From G963668435 sp963668435 (lineage in GTDB: Bacteria > Latescibacterota > Latescibacteria > Latescibacterales > Latescibacteraceae): 64,000 nt of DNA. The translations under genes and the position numbers were made by a program. How positions within the stretch are numbered: the first letter of the stretch is position 1; every line of letters begins with the position of its first letter. The DNA lies in the NCBI GenBank assembly GCA_963668435.2, contig CAXXSC010000003.1:62001-126000 (forward strand), given 5' to 3'. Shown here piece after piece: positions 52,845-61,577 of this stretch. The notes under the pieces are model-generated. The model did no database searches. It was not told the DNA's origin and was given only the letters and a program-made list of their open reading frames with translations.

Positions 52845-54395
52845 ATGAAAAAAATATCGGCATTACTTCTGGCCGCATTATTCCTGCCGGCTGTGATACC
52901 CGCCTATGCGATTAATTATTCCGGTATGATTGTCACGGATATTGACCGTCCCGCCGCGGGAGCGACCATTACGGTGACAAGCCTCAGCGACCCTTCCGAG
53001 ACCTATAGTGCAACAACAGATACAACCGGTACTTTTTCTTTCGATGTCACCGAGGTTGAAAATCAACGTGAAACAGCTTTTGCCCTTTATGGTAATTTCC
53101 CGAATCCGTTCAATCCTTCAACCCGGATATCCTATAGCCTCGATACCGCCTCGGACGTTGTTTTATCCATTTACAACGTGCTTGGCCAGAAAGTGCGGAC
53201 TATTTATCATGGGACCCGCAACCCCGGCTTTTATTCCGCTATATGGGATGGTAAGGATGAAAATGGCATGGTGTCTTCCGCCGGTGTCTATCTCTATCAG
53301 CTTCAAGCGGCCGGACGTGTTCTGACAGGCAAAATGCTCATGGTCGATGCCGCTACAGGACAGTCTATTGCACCGTCACGTGTGAATCCGTCGGCATACA
53401 AATCAGCCGCAGACGACCTTTATATGGTTACCGTTACACACCCGGAGGCCGTGTCGACTCTGACACTCGGCCCCTTGAGCCTTAATGAAACCGCAGATAC
53501 CACTCTTATGATCGAGCGTGATCTCTGGGGCATGAAACGTGTATCGAAGAATACATATTTCCGTGGCACTGATAAAATTCAATACCCGAATCTCCATCCG
53601 CCTCATCAGGTTACTATTACTCATGATTATCTTGTCGATAAGTACGAGGTGACTGTCGGGCAGTTCTGCGAAATAATGAACCATGCGCTCAATCGCGGGG
53701 CGCTCCGTTTCGAGGAAATATATGTTTATAACAGTGAGGGCGATTCACAACCGCTTTTCCTCGCACGTGCACCCGGCCTCTACAGCAATATTATGGTCTG
53801 TTATGATGGCGAGCACTTTTTCCCCGATTATGATACGGAAAAACTGCCGATCAACTTCGTGAGCTGGTATGGTGCGTTGTTCTACTGCCATGAGAGGAAT
53901 ATCATCGAAGGTTTTGATCAGGCGGTCGATATCACGGACTGGTCCTATGACCTGTATAGCGAGGGATACCGTTTGCCCAGTGATGCCGAATGGGAATTGG
54001 CCGCACGCTGGACAGATAACCGCGAATACGCTTTCGGGCCCGATCCCGGCCATTACAAGCCGATGAATGTACAGCTCAATGACGACGGTTTCGATGATGT
54101 GCTTTCCCCGGCGGGGTGGTTCGCGCCGCAGGGTGATACACACGATGGTATGTGCGATATGTCGGGCAATGTCTGCGAGTGGTGCCTTGATTCACAGGGC
54201 GATTATCCGCGCTCATGGGCCGATTCCACCTTTGTCGATCCGATCAATCCCACCATCACATCGAACAGGATCGCACGCGGGGGCTGTGCCCAGGGCTGTT
54301 TCCGGTCGGCACGGACTTTCGACAAGGCCAATATCAGGATGGATAATATGCTGGAGATCATAGGCATCCGGTCAATCAGGGTGTTGAAGGATTAG
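52845..54395 (+). CDS. Exported SUMF1-type protein with internal FlgD/type-IX-sorting-like domain
   Basis: 516 residues. Signal peptide 1-22 (ending PAYA), then a carboxypeptidase-regulatory-like beta domain (about 23-70, IDRPAAGATITVTSL). Next is a domain at about 80-170 with LYGNFPNPFNPSTRISYSL, LGQKVRTIYHG and AGVYLYQLQA, closely like the C-terminal type IX sorting/FlgD domains of FCB bacteria, but here internal. The rest (about 225-516) is a formylglycine-generating/SUMF1-type domain with YEVTVGQFCEIMN, GYRLPSDAEWELAAR (about 378-392) and DMSGNVCEW. The end ARGGCAQGCFRSAR has two Cys with spacing unlike the active-site pair in true sulfatase-activating enzymes, so catalysis is doubtful. 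ATG 52845 follows GGTGATAACT. Confidence 0.82.
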   Translation: MKKISALLLAALFLPAVIPAYAINYSGMIVTDIDRPAAGATITVTSLSDPSETYSATTDTTGTFSFDVTEVENQRETAFALYGNFPNPFNPSTRISYSLDTASDVVLSIYNVLGQKVRTIYHGTRNPGFYSAIWDGKDENGMVSSAGVYLYQLQAAGRVLTGKMLMVDAATGQSIAPSRVNPSAYKSAADDLYMVTVTHPEAVSTLTLGPLSLNETADTTLMIERDLWGMKRVSKNTYFRGTDKIQYPNLHPPHQVTITHDYLVDKYEVTVGQFCEIMNHALNRGALRFEEIYVYNSEGDSQPLFLARAPGLYSNIMVCYDGEHFFPDYDTEKLPINFVSWYGALFYCHERNIIEGFDQAVDITDWSYDLYSEGYRLPSDAEWELAARWTDNREYAFGPDPGHYKPMNVQLNDDGFDDVLSPAGWFAPQGDTHDGMCDMSGNVCEWCLDSQGDYPRSWADSTFVDPINPTITSNRIARGGCAQGCFRSARTFDKANIRMDNMLEIIGIRSIRVLKD

Positions 54396-54437
54396 GGGAT
54401 GAAACCGGCCTGACGGCCTTACTTAAGCGGACAATGC

Positions 54438-55958
54438 ATGCAGACAGATGTTCTTAAACTGAAACACAATGAAATAAACGCGCTGAAAGTATTCTGGGCT
54501 CTTTTTGCGTTTCTTGGCCTGACAATGGTTATGTACTTTATCGGCGATTATTTCTTCTTCAATAATCCGAAGTTTTATATTTACTGCGTTTCCATTATAC
54601 TTGTGCCGATTTTCCTGCTGCTTGTTCCGCTTGAACCGGTTGTCGGCCTTCAGCTCATGTTCATCACCACCGGTCTCGATTTTCTTGCCCGAATTACGAA
54701 ATCCACCGGAAGTGTCAATTTCAATTTTACATATTTCCATATCGCATTGTTGATTACCTTTGTCAGCACCTTTTTCAACCTGCTGATCAAGCGGCGCACC
54801 TATATTCGGTCGACAAATCTCTGGATGCCGCTTATCATGTTCTTTCTGGTGCTGGCGATGTCGCTCATTTATACACCGAATTTCCCCGATGGTGCCATGA
54901 CTTTTGTCAGGGTTGTCGTGATGGGGCTCATCGCACTCACCGTAATCGAAAGTGTCGATTCGATCGGCAAGCTCAAGTTCGTTCTCTGGGGCATGGTGCT
55001 CATTCCCGTCGGCGTCTCGCTGCTGACTATTTATCAGCTGTTCACTCAGGGTTCGTTTTATGCGCCGAAAGTGGTGAAAATGGCGACCTCGCTTGGTCTC
55101 GCTGTTTACCGCTCCACCGGCACTTTCGACAATCCGAACAAACTTGCCTGTTTCCTCATGGTCGGCATCATTGTGCCGTTTGGTCTGGTTTTTGAAAGAA
55201 AACTGAATCGTCCGACAAAATATGTTCTTGTTATATCGATCCTTCTCAGCAGTGTGGGGATTCTCAGTACTTTTTCCCGTGCAGGCTGGGTGTCCACACT
55301 GTTCGGCCTTGCGATCATTGTTGCGATCAACAAGAAATGGTCGTTCTACGTTGCTTTTATCGGTGTGGTGATTTTCCTCATGATCCTTCTTTCGATCAAA
55401 ATGCCGCAGCTCTGGGAGGTAGTGTTCGACCGTTTCGGTTCGATTTTCGATCCGTCGGGAGACAGTTCCTCTTCGTCGCGCATTTCACTGATCAGGACCG
55501 GTATCTGGATGTGGCAGGATCATCCAATTTTCGGTATCGGTATCCGCGGTTTCCCCATTATGTATTATGACTATGTCGATCCGGCTATGCCTCATATCCT
55601 TATTGAGGTATGTGAACCGCATACTCTCATGTTCGAAATTCTGGCCGAAGAGGGGCTCGTGGGCCTTGTGATTGCCACATGGCTTTTCATGACCATTTTC
55701 GTCCACGGTGTCAAAACAGCGCTTACGATGAATACATACTATCTCAGGTTGGCGCAGAGCACCTGTACGGCTTTGTATGCGGCATTCCACATCAATTTCG
55801 CACTGGCGACCGACCTGACGAACAATACATTCTGGATGGCTATCGGATTGATGTATGCTATTCCCTATCTTGACAGAAAACTGGATGCCGGTAAAGAAAA
55901 CGCTCAGGACACTGTCGACAGCGAAACACCGGCTCCGGCACTCGAAAGCGGCACATAA
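54438..55958 (+). CDS. O-antigen ligase/polymerase-like membrane protein
   Basis: 506-residue polytopic protein with about twelve helices and a large periplasmic loop, the WaaL/Wzy layout. The conserved segment FGIGIRGFPIMYYDY, then CEPHTLMFEILAEEGLVGLV (about 392-411) holds the His and Glu expected in the loop of this family; STFSRAGW (about 276-283) precedes it. Such proteins join O-antigen chains to lipid A-core or polymerise glycans at the periplasmic face. No Wzx flippase or sugar-nucleotide genes are near, so whether it is a ligase or a polymerase is open. Followed by the fused spermidine-synthase-like gene after 42 nt. Confidence 0.82.
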   Translation: MQTDVLKLKHNEINALKVFWALFAFLGLTMVMYFIGDYFFFNNPKFYIYCVSIILVPIFLLLVPLEPVVGLQLMFITTGLDFLARITKSTGSVNFNFTYFHIALLITFVSTFFNLLIKRRTYIRSTNLWMPLIMFFLVLAMSLIYTPNFPDGAMTFVRVVVMGLIALTVIESVDSIGKLKFVLWGMVLIPVGVSLLTIYQLFTQGSFYAPKVVKMATSLGLAVYRSTGTFDNPNKLACFLMVGIIVPFGLVFERKLNRPTKYVLVISILLSSVGILSTFSRAGWVSTLFGLAIIVAINKKWSFYVAFIGVVIFLMILLSIKMPQLWEVVFDRFGSIFDPSGDSSSSSRISLIRTGIWMWQDHPIFGIGIRGFPIMYYDYVDPAMPHILIEVCEPHTLMFEILAEEGLVGLVIATWLFMTIFVHGVKTALTMNTYYLRLAQSTCTALYAAFHINFALATDLTNNTFWMAIGLMYAIPYLDRKLDAGKENAQDTVDSETPAPALESGT

Positions 55959-56000
55959 TCAGGCCAAACACTCATTTGCACCGCTAAACAGGATACCGCG

Positions 56001-58538
56001 ATGAATATTCTTCTGCTTGTATTTTTCCTTTCAGGAGCCTGCGCTCTCGCCTATCAGATCATCTGGATCAGGCTTTTCGGCCTTATTTTCGGTGGGACCA
56101 CTCTGTCCATGTCGGTCGTTATCGCGGTATTCATGGGCGGGCTTGCAATCGGCAGCCATGTGATTGGGAAATATGCGGCAAAGGTTAGCAACAGGGTTCG
56201 CCTGTACGGTATCCTCGAAATTGTGCTTGGTATTGTAGCCGCAGTGCTTTTTTTCGGAATAAAGCATCTGGCCAAACTGATTTATGTATTGCCGTTCAAT
56301 CATGGCATTCATACAATCAGCGGCATCGGTGTCCGCTTTATTCTTTCCGCGCTGCTGCTGCTCGTGCCGACTATGATCATGGGCGGCACACTGCCGGTTT
56401 TACTCAGGGCGCTCACTGATGATAAAAAGAAGATCATTGTCAACACCAGTCTACTCTATGCGGTCAACACGCTTGGGGCCATGAGCGGTGCGTTCGTTGT
56501 CGGTGTCATCCTTATCCGTTTTATAGGGGTAACCGGCACTAATATGCTGGCTGCGGCGGTCAATGTGGTCATGGGCGCGATAGCCCTGCTTGTCAGCGGC
56601 CGTTTCGAATCGACACCTGATCCGGTTGAAAAAAATGTGTCTGTTATCCATTCGGGCGGTGATTCGCGTTGGCTGTGGTATGTTGTGACACTGGGTATCA
56701 CCGGTTTCGCCGGTCTTACTCTTGAGATGGTCTGGATGCGGATGATGCTTCTGGTCTACAACAACACCACCTATCTCTACACGATTGTCATCAGTGTCTA
56801 TTTGCTCGGCATCGGGCTCGGTGGTTTCCTCATGCGGGTGGCTGTCCCGGATCGTTTTCGCACGGAACGTCTGTTCGGTATCCTGCTTGGCCTGACTGCG
56901 CTTGCCGCGCTCGCCGGATTTTTCGCGTTTCCCGCGATCACCGGCAAGGCCATGTATTCCGGTAATGAACTTTATTCGACATTCATGCGTCTGTCTGTTC
57001 TGACCGCTGTGGTGTTTACATTGATAGGATTTGTCCCGGTGCTTTTGATGGGATTGAGTTTCCCGCTCGGTCTCGGCCTTTATGCCCGTGAGGTTGTCGG
57101 TCTTTCGCAGCGCGTCGGGTTTATTTATGCTGTCAATACTGCAGGATCGCTGTTTGGCTCTCTCGCGGCTGTTTTCGTGCTGATTCCGACTATTGGCATC
57201 ACCGGCACAATGGTGTTCTGCGCACTGCTTTTCTCTGTGCCGTCCGCCTATTTTCTCGCCACCTCGCTTGGTGCTAAAAAACGTATAACGGTACTGGCCG
57301 CATCGGCAGCGGCACTTGTCTTTTTTGTCTCACTCAGTTACAGTGTCGGGATTCCACGCTCGATTCTGAGCCGACGTCTCATGCACAGCGAGTATATCGA
57401 ATATCTTCGCGAGGGCCCTTCCTCGACAATTTGGATTTCAAGCGGCGCACCTTTCCGCAAGATTTGGGTGGATAATCTCTGGGTCTCCAGCACCTCGACA
57501 GAGGGCACTCATGCTTTGCTCGCGCATTACCCGCTCCTTTTTCACGACAACCCGAAAGACATCTGCGGCATTGCGTTCGGAACCGGCCAGACATTCGGGA
57601 CCTGCCTGCTTTATCCCATCGACCATATCACGAGTGTTGAGATCGATGCCGAGATTATCAAAGCCTGTAAAGGCCGCTTCACCGATGAAAATTACGGAAT
57701 CCTTGAGGATCCGCGAAATACCGTTGTTATTGATGACGGGCGTTTTTTTCTTCAGGGCACCGATCAGAAATTCGATGTTATAACCGCTGAACCGCTTCAG
57801 CCTTACACGCGTGGTACCGTTAACCTCTATTCTTATGAGTTCTATGTGGCTTGCAGACAGGCGCTGAATCCGGGTGGCATTGTCGCCCAGTGGCTGCCGG
57901 TTTACAACAGCGGTGTCGACGATTCATGGAGTATGATACGCACTTTTGCCGAGGCGTTCGATTATGTCTATCTGTTCCTGAACGGCAACGACGGTATCCT
58001 TCTCGGTTCCCAGGACCCGATGCAGATGGATCCGGAACGTCAGGTACCAGGGGAGGCCATTGAGGATATGCGCAGGGTCAACAACGGCAGTCTTTATGCC
58101 CTCGCAGCGAATTATATTTGCTCCCGGGACGACTTGCTAAAGATGACAGCAGACTATCCTGTTATCACCGATGATATGCCGAGCCTTGAGTTTACTGCGC
58201 CGATATCCCACTGGAACGAGGATGTTACCGCCGAGGTCGAAATCAGAAAGCAATTCGTCAGTTTGACAAGCGATAACGCCCACATTGTCAAAGGTGATGT
58301 AAACAAGGACCGGCTCGCGACATACAATACGAGCAGGCAGTTGCTCAACAAGGCGTTTTACGCCGAGCGAACCGGTGCTGTCGCTGAGGCCCAGAAACTC
58401 TACGAGCAGGCGCTCAGGGGAAATCCTGCTGATCTCCGTGCACGCGACTCGATCTTCTATTTCCTGAAAAAATACGGTCTTGAGGACAAACTTTCCATGG
58501 ATCTCAGGAAGTATTTCACGAAACCATCTGGTGAATAG
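56001..58538 (+). CDS. Membrane-fused spermidine-synthase-like protein with TPR tail
   Basis: 845 residues: an N-terminal multi-spanning part (about 1-445, 12-14 helices) resembling MFS/speE-fusion proteins, then a spermidine-synthase-like Rossmann methyltransferase fold (about 475-700) with IAFGTGQTFGTCLLYPIDHI, SVEIDAEIIKACKGRF (about 545-560) and VIDDGRFFLQG, and a short TPR tail near 775-830. The classical glycine-rich GGGDG is altered to GTGQT, so polyamine synthesis is uncertain. A second, differently arranged fusion lies at 61.6 kb. Downstream of the O-antigen-ligase-like gene. Confidence 0.82.
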   Translation: MNILLLVFFLSGACALAYQIIWIRLFGLIFGGTTLSMSVVIAVFMGGLAIGSHVIGKYAAKVSNRVRLYGILEIVLGIVAAVLFFGIKHLAKLIYVLPFNHGIHTISGIGVRFILSALLLLVPTMIMGGTLPVLLRALTDDKKKIIVNTSLLYAVNTLGAMSGAFVVGVILIRFIGVTGTNMLAAAVNVVMGAIALLVSGRFESTPDPVEKNVSVIHSGGDSRWLWYVVTLGITGFAGLTLEMVWMRMMLLVYNNTTYLYTIVISVYLLGIGLGGFLMRVAVPDRFRTERLFGILLGLTALAALAGFFAFPAITGKAMYSGNELYSTFMRLSVLTAVVFTLIGFVPVLLMGLSFPLGLGLYAREVVGLSQRVGFIYAVNTAGSLFGSLAAVFVLIPTIGITGTMVFCALLFSVPSAYFLATSLGAKKRITVLAASAAALVFFVSLSYSVGIPRSILSRRLMHSEYIEYLREGPSSTIWISSGAPFRKIWVDNLWVSSTSTEGTHALLAHYPLLFHDNPKDICGIAFGTGQTFGTCLLYPIDHITSVEIDAEIIKACKGRFTDENYGILEDPRNTVVIDDGRFFLQGTDQKFDVITAEPLQPYTRGTVNLYSYEFYVACRQALNPGGIVAQWLPVYNSGVDDSWSMIRTFAEAFDYVYLFLNGNDGILLGSQDPMQMDPERQVPGEAIEDMRRVNNGSLYALAANYICSRDDLLKMTADYPVITDDMPSLEFTAPISHWNEDVTAEVEIRKQFVSLTSDNAHIVKGDVNKDRLATYNTSRQLLNKAFYAERTGAVAEAQKLYEQALRGNPADLRARDSIFYFLKKYGLEDKLSMDLRKYFTKPSGE

Positions 58539-58621
58539 CACCGTCATTTCTTTCGATACATGTTTTTCTTCTCAGTATGTTCAATGCGCACCGTGAGATT
58601 GTGTTACAGCTGTCCTCATGC

Positions 58622-58650
58622 TTGACATTTCGCGGATTTCGTGATACACT
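58622..58650 (+). promoter_or_regulatory. Promoter of the AmmeMemoRadiSam genes
   Basis: Perfect TTGACA (58622-58627), 17-nt spacer and TACACT (58645-58650), one of the best promoters in the window. Transcription would begin at about 58657, exactly at an in-frame ATG, so the used start is probably the GTG at 58693, which has GGCAGG upstream. Confidence 0.7.
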
Positions 58651-58692
58651 ATCACTATGTATAATCATCAACGACATGAAGCGGCAGGTCCT

Positions 58693-59812
58693 GTGCTTGA
58701 TCGCCGTCATTTCCTCGCAATGGCAGCATGTAATGCATGCGCTTTCAACACTGAGGATGCGTTTTCGCAGACACGTTCAGGGAAACCAGCCTCGTTTCCA
58801 GAGCATGAGGCGGAGCATTATACCAAGCTGCCCTGGCGCCAAGTACGATGCAAGCTCTGCCCGCTGAAATGCGAGATCAAGAACGGTGATCGTGGCCGCT
58901 GTGGTGTTCGAGAAAACCGGAAAGGCACGCTCTATTCCCTTGTTTACGGCCGTGTGGCAAGCTATGCGCCGGATCCCATCGAAAAAAAAGCCGTTCTACC
59001 ATGTAATGCCGGGTGCCTCAACATTTTCAATTGCCACAGCCGGCTGCAACATGTGGTGCAAGTTCTGCCAGAATCACACGCTTTCACAGGCGAAACCGGA
59101 GGAACTTCGTGCCGTGTATCTTCCTCCGGAAAAGGTTGCGCTTGAGGCGCGGCTTTATGATGCAAGGTTCATCGCGTTTACCTATAATGAGCCGACCGTC
59201 TTCAACGAGTTCGCCCGCGATTGTGCCGAGGCGGGAAAGAAAGAGGGAATGGGCAGCCTTGTGGTGTCGAACGGTTTTATCAATCCCGCGCCACTCGATA
59301 GGCTCTGCGAGGTAATTAGCGCTTACAAGGTGGATCTCAAGGCTTTTTCAGAGGAGTTTTACGAAAAAATCACGGGTGGACGGCTCAAGGAAGTGCTTGC
59401 CACTATCAAACGTCTGAAACAAAACGGAATATGGACTGAGATCGTGCATCTCACGATCCCGACACTCAATGACCGCGACAGCGGTTTCGAGAAAATGGCA
59501 GAGTGGCTCATGGGGGAAATCGGCCCCGACATACCAGTGCATTTTACGCGCTTCCGGCCCATGTACAAGTTGATGAACCTCCCAGTGACACCGGTGGCGA
59601 CACTGGTCAGGGCGCGAAATATCCTCATGGACAAGGGGCTTCGCTATGTATATGTGGGGAATGTGCCGGGACATGAATCGGAATCGACTTATTGCCCGTC
59701 CTGTGGGAAAGTCGTAATCGGGCGTATCGGGTATACTATAAGTGAGTACAAGGTGAATGAGGGAAAATGCACGTTTTGCGGTGAAAAGATTGCCGGTGTC
59801 TGGTCAGTCTAG
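58693..59812 (+). pseudogene. amrS: AmmeMemoRadiSam radical SAM enzyme (AmrS), +1 frameshift at an A8 run
   Basis: The gene starts with a Tat-like DRRHFLAMAACNACAF, then the family Cys region CKLCPLKCEIKNGDRGRCGV. After PDPIEKK the frame breaks at eight A (58982-58989). The true continuation (PFYHVMPGASTFSIATAGCN, radical SAM motif CNMWCKFC, and the rest to 59812) lies in the +1 frame, and the first frame runs on only to 59145. Removing one A gives a continuous family member of about 370 residues. The C-terminus has CPSCGKVV and CTFCGEK. A -1 slip at A-AAA-AAG would not restore it. Sequencing error, real mutation or polymerase slippage at the A-run are all possible. The next gene encodes the MEMO and AMMECR1 partners. 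Confidence 0.9.
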
Positions 59813-59868
59813 TACGCGAACCGGAAAAAATAGGAAATTTCAGCGCATATTACAGCCAGGATTAAGAC

Positions 59869-61410
59869 ATGAAATACTTTTCGCAATATATGGCGAATGC
59901 CGTGCTCTGCTGTACATTGTTAGCTTGCGGCGGGGCGGCCAATGCCGGGAAGGATTTGACAATGAATGAAGCTGATGGAATGATACGTCCACCGGCGTTT
60001 TCGGGAAGCTGGTATGTTGACGATCCTGCAAAACTGAAAACTGAACTGACAGGATATCTGGAACACGCGAAAGCGGCCCATGGACTGGGGACGATTATCG
60101 GGCTTATCGCTCCGCACGCGGGCTATATGTATTCCGGGCCGGTTGCTGCGCATGCCTACCGTCAAATCAAAGGCTGTCAGTATGATACGGTTATTGTCAT
60201 TGCGCCCAACCACCGTGAACCGCGACTCAATTTCTCGTCCGTGATGACTTCCGGTGGCTATCAGACACCGCTTGGTATTGTGAATATTGACAATGACATG
60301 GCTGTTCAGATTGTCTCGAATGATAAGAGCGGGACAGTCCGTGAATCAACGGTCGGCCATATGGGCGGCAGGCCGGATGGCCAGGAACACTCTCTCGAGA
60401 TACAGCTGCCCTTCCTGCAGACTGTGCTTGGCGATTTCAAGCTCGTTCCGGTTGTGATGGGTGACCAGCGGCAGCTCGCCTGTGAAGCTCTCGCCAGTGC
60501 GATCAGCAAGGCAGCGAAAGATAAGAACGTTCTTCTCGTGGCCTCTACCGATCTGTCCCACTTTTTTAACGACAGCCAGGCGGACCGTATGGATAGCGTG
60601 GTCAGGGACCGTGTGAATGTTTTCGAGCCGGAGGGGCTTCTCCGTGACATCGAAACCGGAAAATGCCAGGCCTGCGGCGGAGCGCCAATGGCCACGGTGA
60701 TGATGGCGTGCCGCGATTTGGGCGCCGGAAGTGCCAAGGTTCTCAATATGGCCAATTCCGGCGATATCAGCGGTGACCGCTCGAGTGTTGTCGGCTATCT
60801 TGCCGCGGCAATCACGAAACAAAATTCGGAAAGCGGTCTCGAGGAGGAAGAGGAGCAGGTCGGTACCGATCTCGGTCTCAGCGAACAGGAGAAATCAGCT
60901 CTCAAAGAGGTCGTAGAGGAAACGCTGGAGGCCGTTGTCAACGGCGGAAAAATCCCGGTCTATGACCGATATAACGGCAAACTCGGCGAAGAATGGGGCG
61001 CATTCGTGACACTGAACAAGAACGGTCGTCTCAGGGGCTGTATCGGCCATATTATCGGCACCCAGCCGTTGGTCGATACAGTGGCCCAGATGACCCGGGC
61101 GGCGGCGCTCGAGGATCCTCGTTTCAATCCTGTGCAGCCCTCCGAACTGGATTCCATCGATTTTGAGATCAGTGTTCTCACACCAATCCGCGAGATCAAA
61201 AATGTCGATGAGATTGTTGTCGGGCGTGACGGCATCATAATCACACGCGGCTATAACCGCGGCCTTCTCCTACCGCAGGTGGCCACTGACTATGGCTGGG
61301 ACAGGACAACGTTCCTCGAGCAGACATGCAACAAGGCCGGGCTGCCGAGGAATGCGTGGAAAGAACCGGGAACGAAGATTGAAATTTTCAGCGCCGAGAT
61401 TGTCAAATAA
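59869..61410 (+). CDS. AmmeMemoRadiSam system B-A fusion (MEMO1-like + AMMECR1-like), lipoprotein-like
   Basis: 513 residues. An N-terminal hydrophobic segment ends in a lipobox-like LLAC (Cys20). The MEMO part (about 40-320) has GLIAPHAGYMYSGP, VIAPNHREP, QEHSLEIQLPFLQ and ASTDLSHFFND, the His/Asp pocket of the family, and CGGAPMATVM with the catalytic-type Cys. The AMMECR1 part (about 340-510) has LNKNGRLRGCIGHIIGTQPLV, DPRFNPV and DFEISVLTP. These two proteins and the radical SAM enzyme form the conserved AmmeMemoRadiSam set of unknown biochemical role. Fusion and export are the unusual points here. ATG 59869 has AGGA upstream. Confidence 0.9.
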   Translation: MKYFSQYMANAVLCCTLLACGGAANAGKDLTMNEADGMIRPPAFSGSWYVDDPAKLKTELTGYLEHAKAAHGLGTIIGLIAPHAGYMYSGPVAAHAYRQIKGCQYDTVIVIAPNHREPRLNFSSVMTSGGYQTPLGIVNIDNDMAVQIVSNDKSGTVRESTVGHMGGRPDGQEHSLEIQLPFLQTVLGDFKLVPVVMGDQRQLACEALASAISKAAKDKNVLLVASTDLSHFFNDSQADRMDSVVRDRVNVFEPEGLLRDIETGKCQACGGAPMATVMMACRDLGAGSAKVLNMANSGDISGDRSSVVGYLAAAITKQNSESGLEEEEEQVGTDLGLSEQEKSALKEVVEETLEAVVNGGKIPVYDRYNGKLGEEWGAFVTLNKNGRLRGCIGHIIGTQPLVDTVAQMTRAAALEDPRFNPVQPSELDSIDFEISVLTPIREIKNVDEIVVGRDGIIITRGYNRGLLLPQVATDYGWDRTTFLEQTCNKAGLPRNAWKEPGTKIEIFSAEIVK

Positions 61411-61453
61411 CAATCCGGAAATTATAGAACAAGAGCAGCATCAGGTATTACGG

Positions 61454-61480
61454 CAGGGTCTTTCGGGGCCCTGTTTTTTT
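61454..61480 (+). terminator. UUCG-type intrinsic terminator
   Basis: CAGGGTCT (61454-61461) pairs with GGGCCCTG (61466-61473), including two G-U pairs, around a TTCG tetraloop, then seven T. It ends the AmmeMemoRadiSam unit. Confidence 0.9.
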
Positions 61481-61577
61481 ATATGGTGCTGGCAAATATC
61501 CGAACGGTGAAAAAACACATTTTCCGCGAACATTATAACGGTCACATGCCGAAAAGCCCTGCCGTATGCCCCGCCAC

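Noticed and set aside
58657..58692. Leaderless translation from ATG 58657
   Set aside because: The predicted transcription start coincides with this ATG, while GTG 58693 has a ribosome-binding site and begins the Tat-like signal; kept only as an alternative.
58982..58990. Programmed -1 frameshift at the A-AAA-AAG heptamer in the radical SAM gene
   Set aside because: The downstream part is in the +1 frame, so a -1 slip cannot join the two parts.
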